DNA of 64,000 bases, from NCBI GenBank assembly GCA_963678675.1, contig OY783199.1, forward strand, positions 10,128,356-10,192,355, in the 5' to 3' direction. Below are positions 32,210-42,969 of this stretch, in pieces. The notes under the pieces were generated by a model. That model did no database searches. It was not told the origin of the DNA and was given only the letters and a program-made list of their open reading frames with translations. The stretch is from Xiphydria camelus. Taxonomy: Eukaryota > Arthropoda > Insecta > Hymenoptera > Xiphydriidae. Made by a program: the position numbers and the translations under genes. The stretch's first letter is position 1. Each line of letters opens with the position of its first letter.

Positions 32210-33818
32210 GTATGTACAAACCGGGCAACAAAGTGTTGGCAACATGTTGGCAACATGTTGGCAACACGTCGATATCGGTGTTGGCAATATGTTGGCAACT
32301 CGTCGGTGGATACTCGTCGACAGCGTAGCAGTACAGACCAGCCAACAAATGTTGGCAACATGTTGGCAACACGTTCATCCCCACGTGTCTCCCGTCGACT
32401 AGCAACAGCGGGCGGCATGACATCAAAGAGAATGGTCGCCTGTTGCTGGTATCCGTGTTTCCCATTTCAAATGGGAAAAAGTTGACAACATCCTCGCAAC
32501 ATCCACGCAAAAGGGACGGAATTTCAGAAAGTCGATTCATACCTCTTTTAATACTTTTAATAGCACATCGATCATAAATAACTCTCCGACTATAATATAA
32601 TTTTTATTGGATTCCTCGCCTGCTCAGCTACTCCCGCCGTCGCCGCCGCTACACAAATTTCTTGACAGGGTCGTCGCCGCGGCGACGGTAAATTTTCCGA
32701 CCCACGCACGAAAGTGGTTAATCGCGTCATCGGCACGGCATGTCAAAATACTGACTGGATCAAATCTTTTCCTTCTCCTTTTTTATTATTATATATTATT
32801 ATATAAAATAGTTTTTTAATAAATGCGTGGATAAAACCGTGTCGCCGAAAACCCCGGCGACTTTGGGACCCGATGCGCGGAGCCAGGTACTTACCCCCCG
32901 GGGGTTGGGGAGCAAAGCTAGTACATACAAATAAATATACTACCGCCCACTTGACACGGCCCGGCAGGGACCACATGTGGCAGGGACCGTCGCGGACGGG
33001 TTTCAACGCTTCCGATCCTTTCCGTCAAACGACGGGACAGTCATAAAGACTAGAGTCTGTTTTCCGTCGCACACCTTTTCCGGAAAAGATTAATTAACGG
33101 ACGAATCGAAATAAGCCGTTTCCCGCAATATCTATTCTAATAAACAATGTTCCGTCTTTGCGCGACGGACTACGCGCCAAATTAATCTTGCGTGGTGGGT
33201 TTAGGATAAATAAAATTATACCAATTGGTAAGGGAAGACAAACAATGCATTAACTTTATTTGCGAACTGTTCCGGTCGCTCGCAGGTTTTCAAACTAACT
33301 GGTCGCTCTTCGACCCTGTGGTAATGAGGAACTTTCCCGGATCTAATTTATGGCTTTAACGGCCCGAGGAGTGTCGAATTTCTCCCTCACGCCGGTCTAC
33401 GGACGAAATGCGAAGAGCATTTGAGCGAATATACTACAGACAATTTATTAATAATTTATTAATCCATAGTGGTCACACGGGGTCCAGTGGACCCCATGCT
33501 AATAAAATATACATTTTTCTCATGACAACAGTTTTTTCACTTTATTTTATACGTTCAAAACCGACCTATTTGATTGTACGAGTTTCATGAAAATTAATAT
33601 CTTGAAACTGTAAAATAAATATACTTTTGTCAAAGCTCGTTGTAATACTGTATCCAGATACGAGTTGATGTTGGCAACATCTATGTTGCCAACTTGTTCC
33701 GCCTGTTGCCAACGTGTTGCCAACATGTTACCAACATATGTTGTCAACATGTTGCCAACATGTTGCCAACATGTTGCCAACATGTTGCCAACACTTTGTT
33801 GGCCGGTTTGTACGTACC
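32210..33818. mobile_element. Element with inverted TGTTGGCAACA arrays
   Basis: Left end GGTATGTACAAACCGGGCAA and right end (reverse complement) GGTACGTACAAACCGGCCAA, each followed by CAAAGTGTTGGCAACATG and an array of the 11-bp palindromic motif TGTTGGCAACA (32227-32375; 33668-33801 inverted). The interior is unrelated sequence including the 80-bp repeat shared with 486-564. Frames such as CWQHVGNMLATCWQHV across the arrays are artefacts. TSD unclear. Confidence 0.7.
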
Positions 33819-34019
33819 TTATGACTCTTACTTCACACTGGACACACTGTTTCGATGCTGCTTCTCACCCTAACTGCGCTACATTATTTCATTTAAGGAC
33901 TCGTCAGTGTTGAATAAAGCTCAATCGGAAATTTTATTTTCATACTCATTTAGACCCTGAAGCCACTGCTCTTATTCTCAACTAAACAGAAGGGTGTTCA
34001 GTGTCATTGTCCCCACTGA

Positions 34020-34249
34020 AAATAATAACGACTATAGTGTCAGCATAATACCCTGGGCGTGGGGTAGCTCGAGAGTTTTCAGTACTCTGGCGTCACCGGG
34101 CCGACCACCGGAGGACCTCGTGTGGAGCCTAACCCCACCCTTTGTCAGGGCAGCAGACTGACCTGACCTGGGACAGCGAAGGGGATACTTTTGGGCATTC
34201 CTTCTGGAGACGTCGTCTCGTAGTGATACGTTATCTTTCCGTCGTTCAC
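34020..34249. other. Unidentified GC-rich repeat-like segment
   Basis: This stretch abuts the diverged end of the minus-strand 96-codon-ORF unit. It has the look of a retroelement 3' UTR but no motif I can name. Confidence 0.25.
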
Positions 34250-35282
34250 CTGCGTTCTCAAAATGGAAGTCAATGAATTTAATACTTGCATGTGCATTAT
34301 AAAAGAGGAAAATGTATTTCATCAAAATTTTTAAGAGAAAAAACCCCTTCAATAAATAATATAAGGTGAATTGAAGTATCATAGTTTTTTGTACATTACA
34401 ATTTTCAAGAAAATAATAGAATAAAAATGAAAACTACATAGAACAGTAGAAAACAATATTTATATATTACATTATTTATTCTAATTCCTTAATGTTAATA
34501 TGATAAACCACATATAATTCATTATTGAGATTAATGTATATACAAGGTGTAATAAGACTGCTAATTGGGATGGCTTTTACATTATTTATTTGATGACATT
34601 TGTGGAAAAAGCCGGAGCTGTTGTATCTAAAATTATCAACTTCTGCTATGTATATACTGTCATTAACTAACTTTCGAATCATAGCAAAGTATTCAAATCT
34701 ACAGTGACGATTAAGTTGTTCACATCGACAATTACAATATTTGACGAAGCACCAAATCGAACCCATTTTGGTAACTCCATCATCATAATAGTTGCAAAAA
34801 GTATAGGACTAGTTCATAGATCTGTTAAATAATGTTTAAAAAATTCGGTAATTATTTTCATTCGTCTCATAAGGAAGAAAATTATTAAAGCACTGCAACA
34901 ATTTGAAGTAGCAAAATTAGCATTGTCTTCAGTGTGAAATGAATATAAAAATTTCGGCCTTTGCGTTCACCAGAAAAACCGACAGGAGACGGATCACCAT
35001 GAGTGACTCGTGAGCCGCTCACAGTGAGCCACGGGAGGCGGATCATAGTGAGCGACTCACGAGTGGCTCAAAGTCGTTAGTTCAGTGCTCTCTCTCTCTA
35101 AACCACGTCCCAATCAAGCGAGCGCGAGCCGCTCGGCTCGCAGATGTATCTGGCTGGTCGTTGGAAGTTCCTTGGAAACATTCATTTAAATGGACGGCTC
35201 ACGAGCAGCTCACGAGTGATTCGTGAGCCGCTCGGCTCACGCTCAGCTCACGCTCAGCTCGCAGATGTATACGCGCCTTTAC
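34250..35282 (-). mobile_element. Non-autonomous GAGC-array unit, minus copy
   Basis: Inverted copy of unit 1 at 23328. Its outer end GCAGATGTATACGCGCCTTT lies at 35263-35282, with GAGCCGCTC arrays inside, and it carries ORF copy 3. The other end is lost near 34250. Confidence 0.75.
34476..34766 (-). CDS. 96-aa TE-derived ORF, copy 3
   Basis: ATG at 34766. The predicted protein is identical to copy 2 (25015-25305). Conservation of an identical frame in a distant inverted copy indicates recent spread or selection on the protein. Function is unknown. Confidence 0.5.
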   Translation of the reverse strand: MGSIWCFVKYCNCRCEQLNRHCRFEYFAMIRKLVNDSIYIAEVDNFRYNSSGFFHKCHQINNVKAIPISSLITPCIYINLNNELYVVYHINIKELE

Positions 35283-35810
35283 ATACCGAGTAGCGGGATC
35301 GTTGCCTACGCGTTATTTATAAGTCGCACTCTCAAAAAAAAGATGTTTCCGCAAATGGATCATTATATTTATAAGATTTCTGTATGGTACGAGAAGAATT
35401 CATCTTGCAATAAGAAAATAGATTCTCGCTACAAGCGATGAAAATTCTTACACATCATGAGGAAAATTCATTTCTCTCCACGGTACGGTGTTTGCTTAGC
35501 GTAAGAAGAAACTATTTCTCTTGCCTTACTTTTCCATCTGATGCGAGTATATCACAATTTTTTGAAACAAATGGAAGAATTTCCTTGTCGCGAACATGTT
35601 GTCTATTCATCTTTCGGTCCACAGTGCTGCTTTGCCTTGGTCTTATACACAAAGGTTATACCCTGCATCACCGTAACCTGTGACATTCCGTGTACGACTG
35701 CGAATGAGCATCTATGTGTCGACTATGTATAAACTGAAACCATAATAAATAAAAGAGACTTATGGATTTTTATTGGTTTATAGGGCTAAAAAATTATTGT
35801 ATAATACTTA
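35283..35810. other. Spacer, no gene recognised
   Basis: Overlapping frames at 35438-35732 contain Cys-rich but unordered text. No motif was seen. Confidence 0.4.
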
Positions 35811-36527
35811 CCCACAAAAACAGATTCTCTGTAAAAAAAAGGCGGCATGTTCATTCAGTGCCAACAAAAATTGATACGTAAAATACTCTCCAAAAAAGAT
35901 TTGAAATCAATTAAGATCGCCATGTTCAAGATTTATATATAAAAAGTAAAAGGCATCATTTGAAAGGAAAATTATTGTAACTCGTTACTAAAAAATTCGA
36001 CTAAAAAAATTTATTAAAAAATTTTAATAACAAAGAACGCCGCGTTTTTTCCTTCAAAATAAAAAATTCAGACAGAATTATACTCGATGTTTATGCACTT
36101 ATTATTTTAAATAAATTCATACACTTATATGATACCACCAGTATACCGAATATCGCACGGGAAACCGATCAGGTGGGGGCCTTCTGAATTTCTCTGAATT
36201 TGACTTCGGCAGTGCAATTTATGAATAACTCTAGCACCGTCCAAGCACTACCAATTATTCGGCATATTGGACAAAATATGAAAACTTAAACGCGGCAAGT
36301 TCTTTTTTATTAAAATTTTGTTATACATTTTTTAGTCGAATTTTTTTGTAACTTGATTTACAATAATTTTCCTTTCAAATGATGCCTTTTACTTTTAATA
36401 CATAAATCTTGAACATGGCGATCCTTATTGATTTCAAATCTTTTTTGGAGAGTATTTTACGTATCAATTTTTGTTGGCACTGAATGAACATGCCGCCTTT
36501 TTCTTACAGAGAATCTGTTTTTGTGGG
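35811..36527. mobile_element. Foldback module A, about 0.72 kb (copy 1)
   Basis: CCCACAAAAACAGATTCTCT at the left pairs with AGAGAATCTGTTTTTGTGGG at the right. The arms also share CAAGATTTATATAT and CATCATTTGAAAGGAAAATT. Other copies lie at 53927-54640 and, as a right half, 57853-58233. No ORF. Confidence 0.85.
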
Positions 36528-36972
36528 GGGATTTCATTATTTTTTGGAATTTATTCATGAGGAGAATACGTACCTACACATGTAGGAGAGAATAGCTTTT
36601 CATTATCACCAAATTAAAGTCTCACATTTTATACCGATACGAGCTAATTAATTATAACCACGTTACTTTTGATTTATTCTCGTGATATTTTGAAAGGGAT
36701 TTATAAACTAGAGTGCCCTTATATTTTTCACTTTGCTTTAGTATTTTGGAGAAATAAAACATACCGCTTTCGAATGTACAGGCTCTATCGGATTTTTCTT
36801 ATATTTTGGTCGTCTTCCGAAATCCATGTAGACATTTTACCTTTAACTCTAACAATAAGTATACTCTTCCAATAACCGTGACGAATTGTTTCATCACATA
36901 TAAAAATACTACTTATGACAGTATATATAATATGTTGTTACATATTAACTCGAGATGTTGGAATAGTTTTAA

Positions 36973-37206
36973 TGCCGGGTTTACACGCTTGGCACTTGCC
37001 TCAAACTCCAAACATTCACAAACGCACAAACGTATAAACGCTTCGCAAGCGCTTACCGTAAACTTCCTTTGATTTGTGCAAAAAACCGACACTCGGTCGG
37101 ATCGGCGACAAGTGCTAGCAAGCCTACACAAGCAAAGCCAAAGTGCTATTCACACGCTTGAATTTGTGATGGCTTGTCGAGGTTTGGCAAGCGTATAAAC
37201 TCGGCA
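36973..37206. mobile_element. 234-bp MITE, TSD TAA, absent from copy 2
   Basis: TIR TGCCGGGTTTACACGCTTG on the left, TGCCGAGTTTATACGCTTG on the right (reverse complement). TAA is at 36970-36972 and 37207-37209. Copy 2 (near 55312) has the uninterrupted AGTTTTAAGAAATCC. Confidence 0.93.
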
Positions 37207-38561
37207 TAAGAAATCCTTTTGCATGCACCGCTGATATTTTGCCCTTACTCGTAAATAAATTTCTCAAGTCACTCGCAAAGTTACGTATACGCATCTTAGC
37301 GAATAGACCAATCAAGATCAAGTATTCCATTGTGGTGAGGGTCCTGATTGATCTACTCGCTAAGATGCGTATACGTTTCCTGATACGGAATACTTGATCC
37401 TGATTGGTCTATTCGCTAAGATGCGTGAACGCAAAGATACGAACGAGTTCGAGAAAGGGGCCCCTGATCTGCCGGTAGCTGACAATTCGGGAGATCGAAG
37501 TATCTAACCTCGAAATTGTTAATTTGTAAATAATAATGAATAATGTGTAGAAGTGATAAATAATTATTCGGGTTTCTTCGATGAGTTTCCCCAAGTGTTT
37601 AAAAATCGGTGTCCATAACTTTGGCTTCAACTTCCAGTGATTAAGTAAGTAATTACTGCAGAACGAGTAGGTTACAAGATTTTCATGAAGTTTTTGACGG
37701 TTTTCTTGCATGTCCCCTTTCATAAGGTGCAAACAAAGAGGATGTAACTCCTGTCATATCCTGAAGAAAATGAGTCGATGGACATCAGACATTGTCGAAC
37801 TTATCACCCAGCGCCTTTCACCCATGGTATTTTCATTGCAATATGCGCTTTTCATTTCAACTATTCCTGCTTTAAATAACTCTCACTTCTTTCAAAGTAT
37901 TTACCTCTTGTACGAATTTTTGATTGTAGGGGGCAGCGATCAATGATTGTGACTAATCGTAGATAAATTATTCCTGCGATGATGTTCCAGTTGCGAAGCA
38001 TACACTAGCAAGTCAGCTTACAGCGTCCGATGTTTAGTATCAACTTTACCTCTTTTGGAACACCCATCACCCGAGCATAATCACGATTACGTTAACGTTA
38101 ATTCCAGAGTAGACCGTGAGCTTGGGCATAGTATCGCAGTAGTAGTTCGGCACACTTGTCTACGACGAGTCGCTATTATTGATCGCTGCCTCCTACCACG
38201 AACAGTTCATAAAAGGTTATTAAAGAAGTAAAAGTTATTTAACGCTGGAATAATTGAAACGAGAAGCGCGTATTGCAATTAATGTACCGTGGGTAATAGG
38301 CGCTCGGTGACAAGTCTGACATTCTCCAATGTCCATCGAGTCATTTTTTTACGGACAGGACACGAGCTAGATCCGCTTCGGTTGCACATGTACGAGATGA
38401 CATGTCAGAAAATCATGAGTCTTCATGAAAATCTTCTAATATACTCGTTCTGCAGTAATACTTAATAATATCACTGGAAGTTGAAGCAACAGATATTGGC
38501 AAAAATCATACACCGGTTTTTAAACACTTGGGGAATATCATCGAAGAAACCCGAATGATTA

Positions 38562-39152
38562 CACAGGTTTACAAAAAAAAAAAGTCTGGACTATTTGACC
38601 GGACCATGGTATTCCGAGGTATTTTTGCGTCCTCAATCCGATCCCGAGGTCATCTGAGCCCCATCACGTCAGAAAAACGAGATTTCGAAATAAATAAATA
38701 AGGAAATGGGACTGCCCTGAGCAGCACCCAGAGCATGACTCCAAGGTTCTAAGGCCATTAGGGTCAGTGCTGGGTCCACTGTCACAGTGAACGGATCGCC
38801 AGAATTGGATGCCTTGACAGGGAGATCGTAATCCGCGAGTTACAACGATCATGGCAACATTTTATCCACTGGGGTGGTTCTGTGATAGTCCCGGTCGAGA
38901 TTTAGGACCATTCCAATATTTGGAAGGTATTCAAGACCTAAACAGCTACCCTCCAACTCAACAGGTCGCTTGAGAAATTGTCCCGGATCCAGTTCCAAAA
39001 AATGGTCATTTTAACCTCTAAATGACCTTAAAATCTCATTTTTCTGACGTGGTGGGGCTCAGATGACCTCGGGATCGGATTCAGGACGCAAAAATACCTC
39101 GGAATACCATGGTCTGGTCAAATAGTCCGGACTTTTTTTTTGTAAACCTGTG
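38562..39152. mobile_element. 591-bp foldback MITE, TSD TTA, absent from copy 2
   Basis: TIR CACAGGTTTACAAAAAAA with long inverted arms (AGTCTGGACTATTTGACC; CTCGGGATCGGATT). TTA lies on both sides (38559-38561, 39153-39155). Copy 2 near 56665 reads GAATGATTATTTCTTACC without it. The CACAGG start and TWA duplication match the element at 12503-13906, so the two may belong to one family. Confidence 0.93.
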
Positions 39153-39540
39153 TTATTTCTTACCACTTCTACATATTAGTAATTATTATTTACAAATTGA
39201 CGATTTCGATCTCCCGTATTGACAGCTACTGGGAGATCAGACTTTTGACACTTTTCGCTCAGCTCGTAAGACCGCAGCGCACTCTCCCGAAGCCAACTCT
39301 TAAAGCACCGAGCCAACCACTTCCAGCCAAATGTCAGGGAAATTCAAAATCAGGAGTTTGCCAGAGGACATTCGGTATATGTTGTTACATATATTAGCTC
39401 GAGACCTTGGAATAGTGTTAAGAAATCCTTTTGCATGCACCGCTGAAATTTCGCCCTTACTCGTAAATAAATTTCTAGCACAGAGCATCGATATTTTGCT
39501 GCACTTGTATTCTTCTGGGAAGTCCTAAAATAATTATAAA

Positions 39541-40510
39541 AACCCCATATAATTCAGCCCTAACAAGTACAATCTTATCGAGCTGTACCTTATCGAGGAG
39601 ATCTTTCGACGTAATGATTCTGAAAAGCTTCTATGATGTTTTGCAACATTCGCGAATTTAATGAGAAATATATATTATGAGTAAAGGAATGTTTCTAACA
39701 TACGGTAGTGTTCACGAATATTGTGAAATATCGCAGGAATGTTACAGAAAAGTTACTTACAAAAACGTGCTTTGCGGGGTGTAAATGGTGATATTTTGTA
39801 ATTTCCATCGTTACACCAGAGGCGAAGAAGAGATGAAATAGAAGTGAGGTACATGTACACTTCACGTTTGACAGGTCCGTATATAAATTGAAACTTGTAA
39901 TAGTATAATACGAAAGAGGAAAAACTTATATCGATAAAGAAAAAATAATAATAAAGTAGTTACTCCATTATTGTAATCCAAAATCATTGTGTATCACTTA
40001 TTTTTCTGCCACGACTTTAATTGCTGATAGTGAAGAAAAGTCAAATTTATTGGTTGATCCATCCACTATCAACAATCAAAGTCGTGGCAGAAAAATAAGG
40101 GATACAATAGAATTGGATTACAATAATGGAGTAACTACTTTATTATTATTTATTCTCTTTATCGATATATTTCCTTTTTCGTATTATACTATCACAAGTT
40201 ACAATTTATATACCGACCTGTCAAACGTGAAGTGTACATGTACCTCACTTCTATTTCATCTCTTCTTCGCCTCTGGTGTAACGATGGAAATTACAAAATG
40301 TCATCATTTACACCCCACACAGCAAGTTTTTGCAAGTAACTTTTCTGTAACATTTCTGCGGTACGTAGAAATATATATTTCTCGATAAAAACGTTTCGGA
40401 ATCATTACGTCGAAAGATCTCCTTCATAAGGTACAGCTCGATAAGATTGTACTTGTCAGGGCTGAATTATATAGGGTTTTTATAATTATTTTAGGAAGTC
40501 CCAGAAGAAT
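39541..40510. mobile_element. Foldback module B, about 0.97 kb
   Basis: The arms mirror around about 40055. CTAAAATAATTATAAAAACC and AGAGATGAAATAGAAGTGAG on the left have complements on the right, and AGTCGTGGCAGAAAAATAAG pairs with the left copy. The 133-codon frame at 39987-40388 crosses the symmetry axis and is not a gene. Partial copies are at 40660-41035, 41090-41350 and 58234-58855. Confidence 0.8.
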
Positions 40511-40659
40511 TGAGCAGCATTATTTCTGTAACAAATTGTAAATAACATAATTAAACCAGCATTTCACTATTCAAAATATACCGAACTTACTCTGCATAGA
40601 AATTAAGAAATAACCTTTCTATAGATAATAATGACAGAATATTAAAAATAATATATCGT

Positions 40660-41350
40660 GTTTCGTATTATACTATCACAAGTTTCAATTTATACCGACC
40701 TGTCAAACGTGAAGTGTACATGTACCTCACTTCTATTTCATCTCTTCTTCGCCTCTGGTGTAACGATGGAAATGACAAAATATCATCATTTACACCCCAC
40801 ACAGCACGTTTTTACAAGTAACTTTTCTGTAACATTTCTACGATATTTTACAATATTCGTAAACACTACCGTATGTTAGAAAGATATATTTCTCGATAAA
40901 AACGTTTCGGAATCATTACGTCGAAAGATCTCCTCGATAAGGTACAGCTCGATAAGATTGTACTTGTCAGGGCTGAATTATATAGAGTTTTTATAATTAT
41001 TTTAGGAAGTCCCAGAAGAAAATAGGTGCAGTAAAATATCGATGCTGTGCCAGAAAGAATAAGGAATAACCCTCGAACCCTAATCGGTATCAGTGATTCC
41101 TCACTGACTGTCGTTATAACAGAGGCGAAGAACAAATGAAATAGAAGTGAGGTACATGTACACTTCAGGTTTGACAGGTCGGTGTGTAAATTGGAACTTG
41201 TAATAGTACGAAAGAGGGAATATATCGATAGAGAAAAAATAATGATAAATAATTACTTGTTTGTTGTGATCCAATTCCATTGCATCTCCTATTTTTCTCC
41301 CACGGCTTTGATTGTGACAGAGAAGAAAGGCCATCAATTCGTCTCATGCT
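40660..41350. repeat. Partial copies of module B
   Basis: 40660-41035 repeats the right arm (ATACCGACCTGTCAAACGTG, AAGATCTCCTCGATAAGGTA). 41090-41350 is a diverged left arm (AGGCGAAGAACAAATGAAAT, TCCCACGGCTTTGATTGTGA). Confidence 0.75.
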
Positions 41351-41580
41351 CGTATGACGCTGAAACAAAAAATAGAATTATTACAAAGATAATTGTCCTT
41401 CCATCGAAAGTGAAGTTAAAGCTGTCAGATGGCAATTAAACTTATCTGATGGCAATTCTTCTGAGATACTGCCGTCTCCTTTCCTACTCTTTATGCACAG
41501 GCAACCAGAGAAACACAGCACTGTATCCGTTCACCATCTCGTTTATCGAAACAAGCCTTGTTCACTAAATGATTAATTAA

Positions 41581-41648
41581 AAAGGTGTGAGTGCCGTTGT
41601 ACTCACAGAGGATGTGTAAACATCTTACAATTATCTGCGGTCCGAGTA
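41581..41648. repeat. 67-bp segment shared with 22379-22447
   Basis: See 22379-22447. Here it directly follows, on the minus strand, the DUF6570-like frame. Confidence 0.8.
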
Positions 41649-42174
41649 AGTTTGCTGTTGAGCGTGCAAGCTGTCTTCAATGTCAATTTCTTCACTGACA
41701 TCTTCGGTGTGATGAGGCAGGGACACATTCTGAGAAAAGAATGACTCGTTAATGGTAATATCATAGCCATAGATAACGGAGCCAATCCTTGACAACACGT
41801 TTTCGAACCAAGCCAATAAGATAACTCGATTTGTGTATCTTTTTGCGTTTTATGTGAACATTTATACAATAGTCATCATCAAGTTCTCGTGGCAGATAAT
41901 GAACCATCGTATTTACGGAAATGGGAACATTTATAACTTGTCCCAAAATTCCATATTGACCTTGACCATGTCTAAGTCGTCTGATCTGCATAAACGGAAG
42001 ACGAGGCGATATCAAACGTTCCGTGACTATATCAAGATCTGGTAAATGATGTGGTCGAGGTAGATACTTGAATCCGTTTGAAGTTGAATATGTCGGTATT
42101 TTTTCTTTTCGCAATGAGCCATGGTAAGTGCCCCATGGCTGATTGCCCGAAACTACCGGAAGGTAACGTTCCAA
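41610..42174 (-). pseudogene. DUF6570-like fragment of a Helitron-type protein
   Basis: The frame from 42174 to 41761 reads TERLISPRLPFMQIRRLRHG, GILGQVINVPISVNTMVHYL and PRELDDDYCINVHIKR, followed by VRKRVVKDWLRYLW. This order (LISPR.PFMQIRRL, G..VNVP..V....LPR.LDDD, K..V..WL) is the DUF6570 domain that precedes the helicase-like region in arthropod Helitron/PIF1-type TE proteins. A second frame (41816-41631) continues into text after the domain. Upstream Cys-rich and downstream Rep/helicase regions are absent. It is a dead fragment. Two Helitron copies elsewhere in the window suggest the source. Confidence 0.75.
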
Positions 42175-42721
42175 CCTATCGGCCAGTTCAAATGATTTGC
42201 ACTGTATTTATGCTATAATTAACAATATATTTAAGGACAGAAATACAGACTACAATTTAATGATTGAATTGATTTTTCTAGCGTTTACTCGCTGAACGTA
42301 CTGTAGGTTCTGCGATACTTAAGTTGACTCGGCGAATAGGACCTTGATGGCCTTGACGACTGCGAGATGGGTTAAAACGGAATACTACGCGATGTTGACT
42401 TTGAGTACATTACATAAAGCAAACGCGGCTGGTTTCGGTTTATATTAACCGTCTTTTGGTAGGCGGAAGGGGTAGCATTGCTTAACGCTATGCACCCTTA
42501 TTGGTCGAAGGAGAAATGTCGAGGGAGCAGGCGATGATGCTGGGAATCTTCTAGAATCGGAAACCAAGAAGCGAGTGTACCGTGGCTAGCGGTACCCGCG
42601 TGACGTATGCAACGTCCAAGAGTGCCCGACATTCTTTCTCGATCGTGAGGGAGCGTCCGGCTACCCTGAAATGGCTAATTGTCGGGTCGGAATACGCCAG
42701 GTGTTAGGTTTTCCCCGATCG
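42175..42721. other. Spacer, possibly decayed LTR-like, no gene
   Basis: GC-moderate text with GTCGAAGGAGAAATGTCGAG that loosely recurs near 43857. No PBS, PPT or LTR pair could be shown. Confidence 0.3.
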
Positions 42722-42969
42722 TGGTGCTTGTATAGTGAGTATCATGATTCGGTATAAAAAAGAAAAAGAAGTGAGTTACCTATTTTAGTACCGTACTATT
42801 GACATGGAACTGTACGATGTGGAGTTAAGGAAACTGAATAGTTGCTGAGTTAAGGTGGAGAGGTCAGCCATTCTGATACGTTTACGATATTTTTGTTTTA
42901 TAAAGTTTAAAAAAGAGGCGCATCTCTTTTCCGAAAGTTCAAGCGTAACGTCTTTGTAAGCAATTTTTA

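Larger units (their letters stand above)
35811..39540. repeat. Composite repeat unit, copy 1 (about 2.9 kb plus insertions)
   Basis: This whole stretch is colinear with 53927-57062. Subtracting the two insertions found here (36973-37206, 38562-39152) leaves about 2.9 kb, matching copy 2 without its own insertion. It includes foldback A, a hairpin with ATACTTGATCCTGATTGGTC (37250-37430) and a long palindrome (37440-37960 against 38170-38560). Short frames such as 37409-37732 (minus) and 39331-39528 (plus) recur in both copies but show stops in between and no recognised domain. Confidence 0.85.

Noticed and set aside
32227..32375. CRISPR-like regular repeat
   Set aside because: The motif is only 11 bp, spacing is irregular and the context is a eukaryotic transposon.
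32091..33913. ORFs with CQHVANMLPT-type repeats
   Set aside because: Translations of the TGTTGGCAACA arrays in both orientations; the repeat explains them completely.
37409..37732. 107-codon ORF conserved in two copies (also 55510-55833)
   Set aside because: Conserved only because the two units are recent duplicates; it lies in the arm of a long palindrome and has no recognisable domain.
39987..40388. 133-codon ORF
   Set aside because: It crosses the symmetry axis of foldback module B and is broken in the other partial copies.
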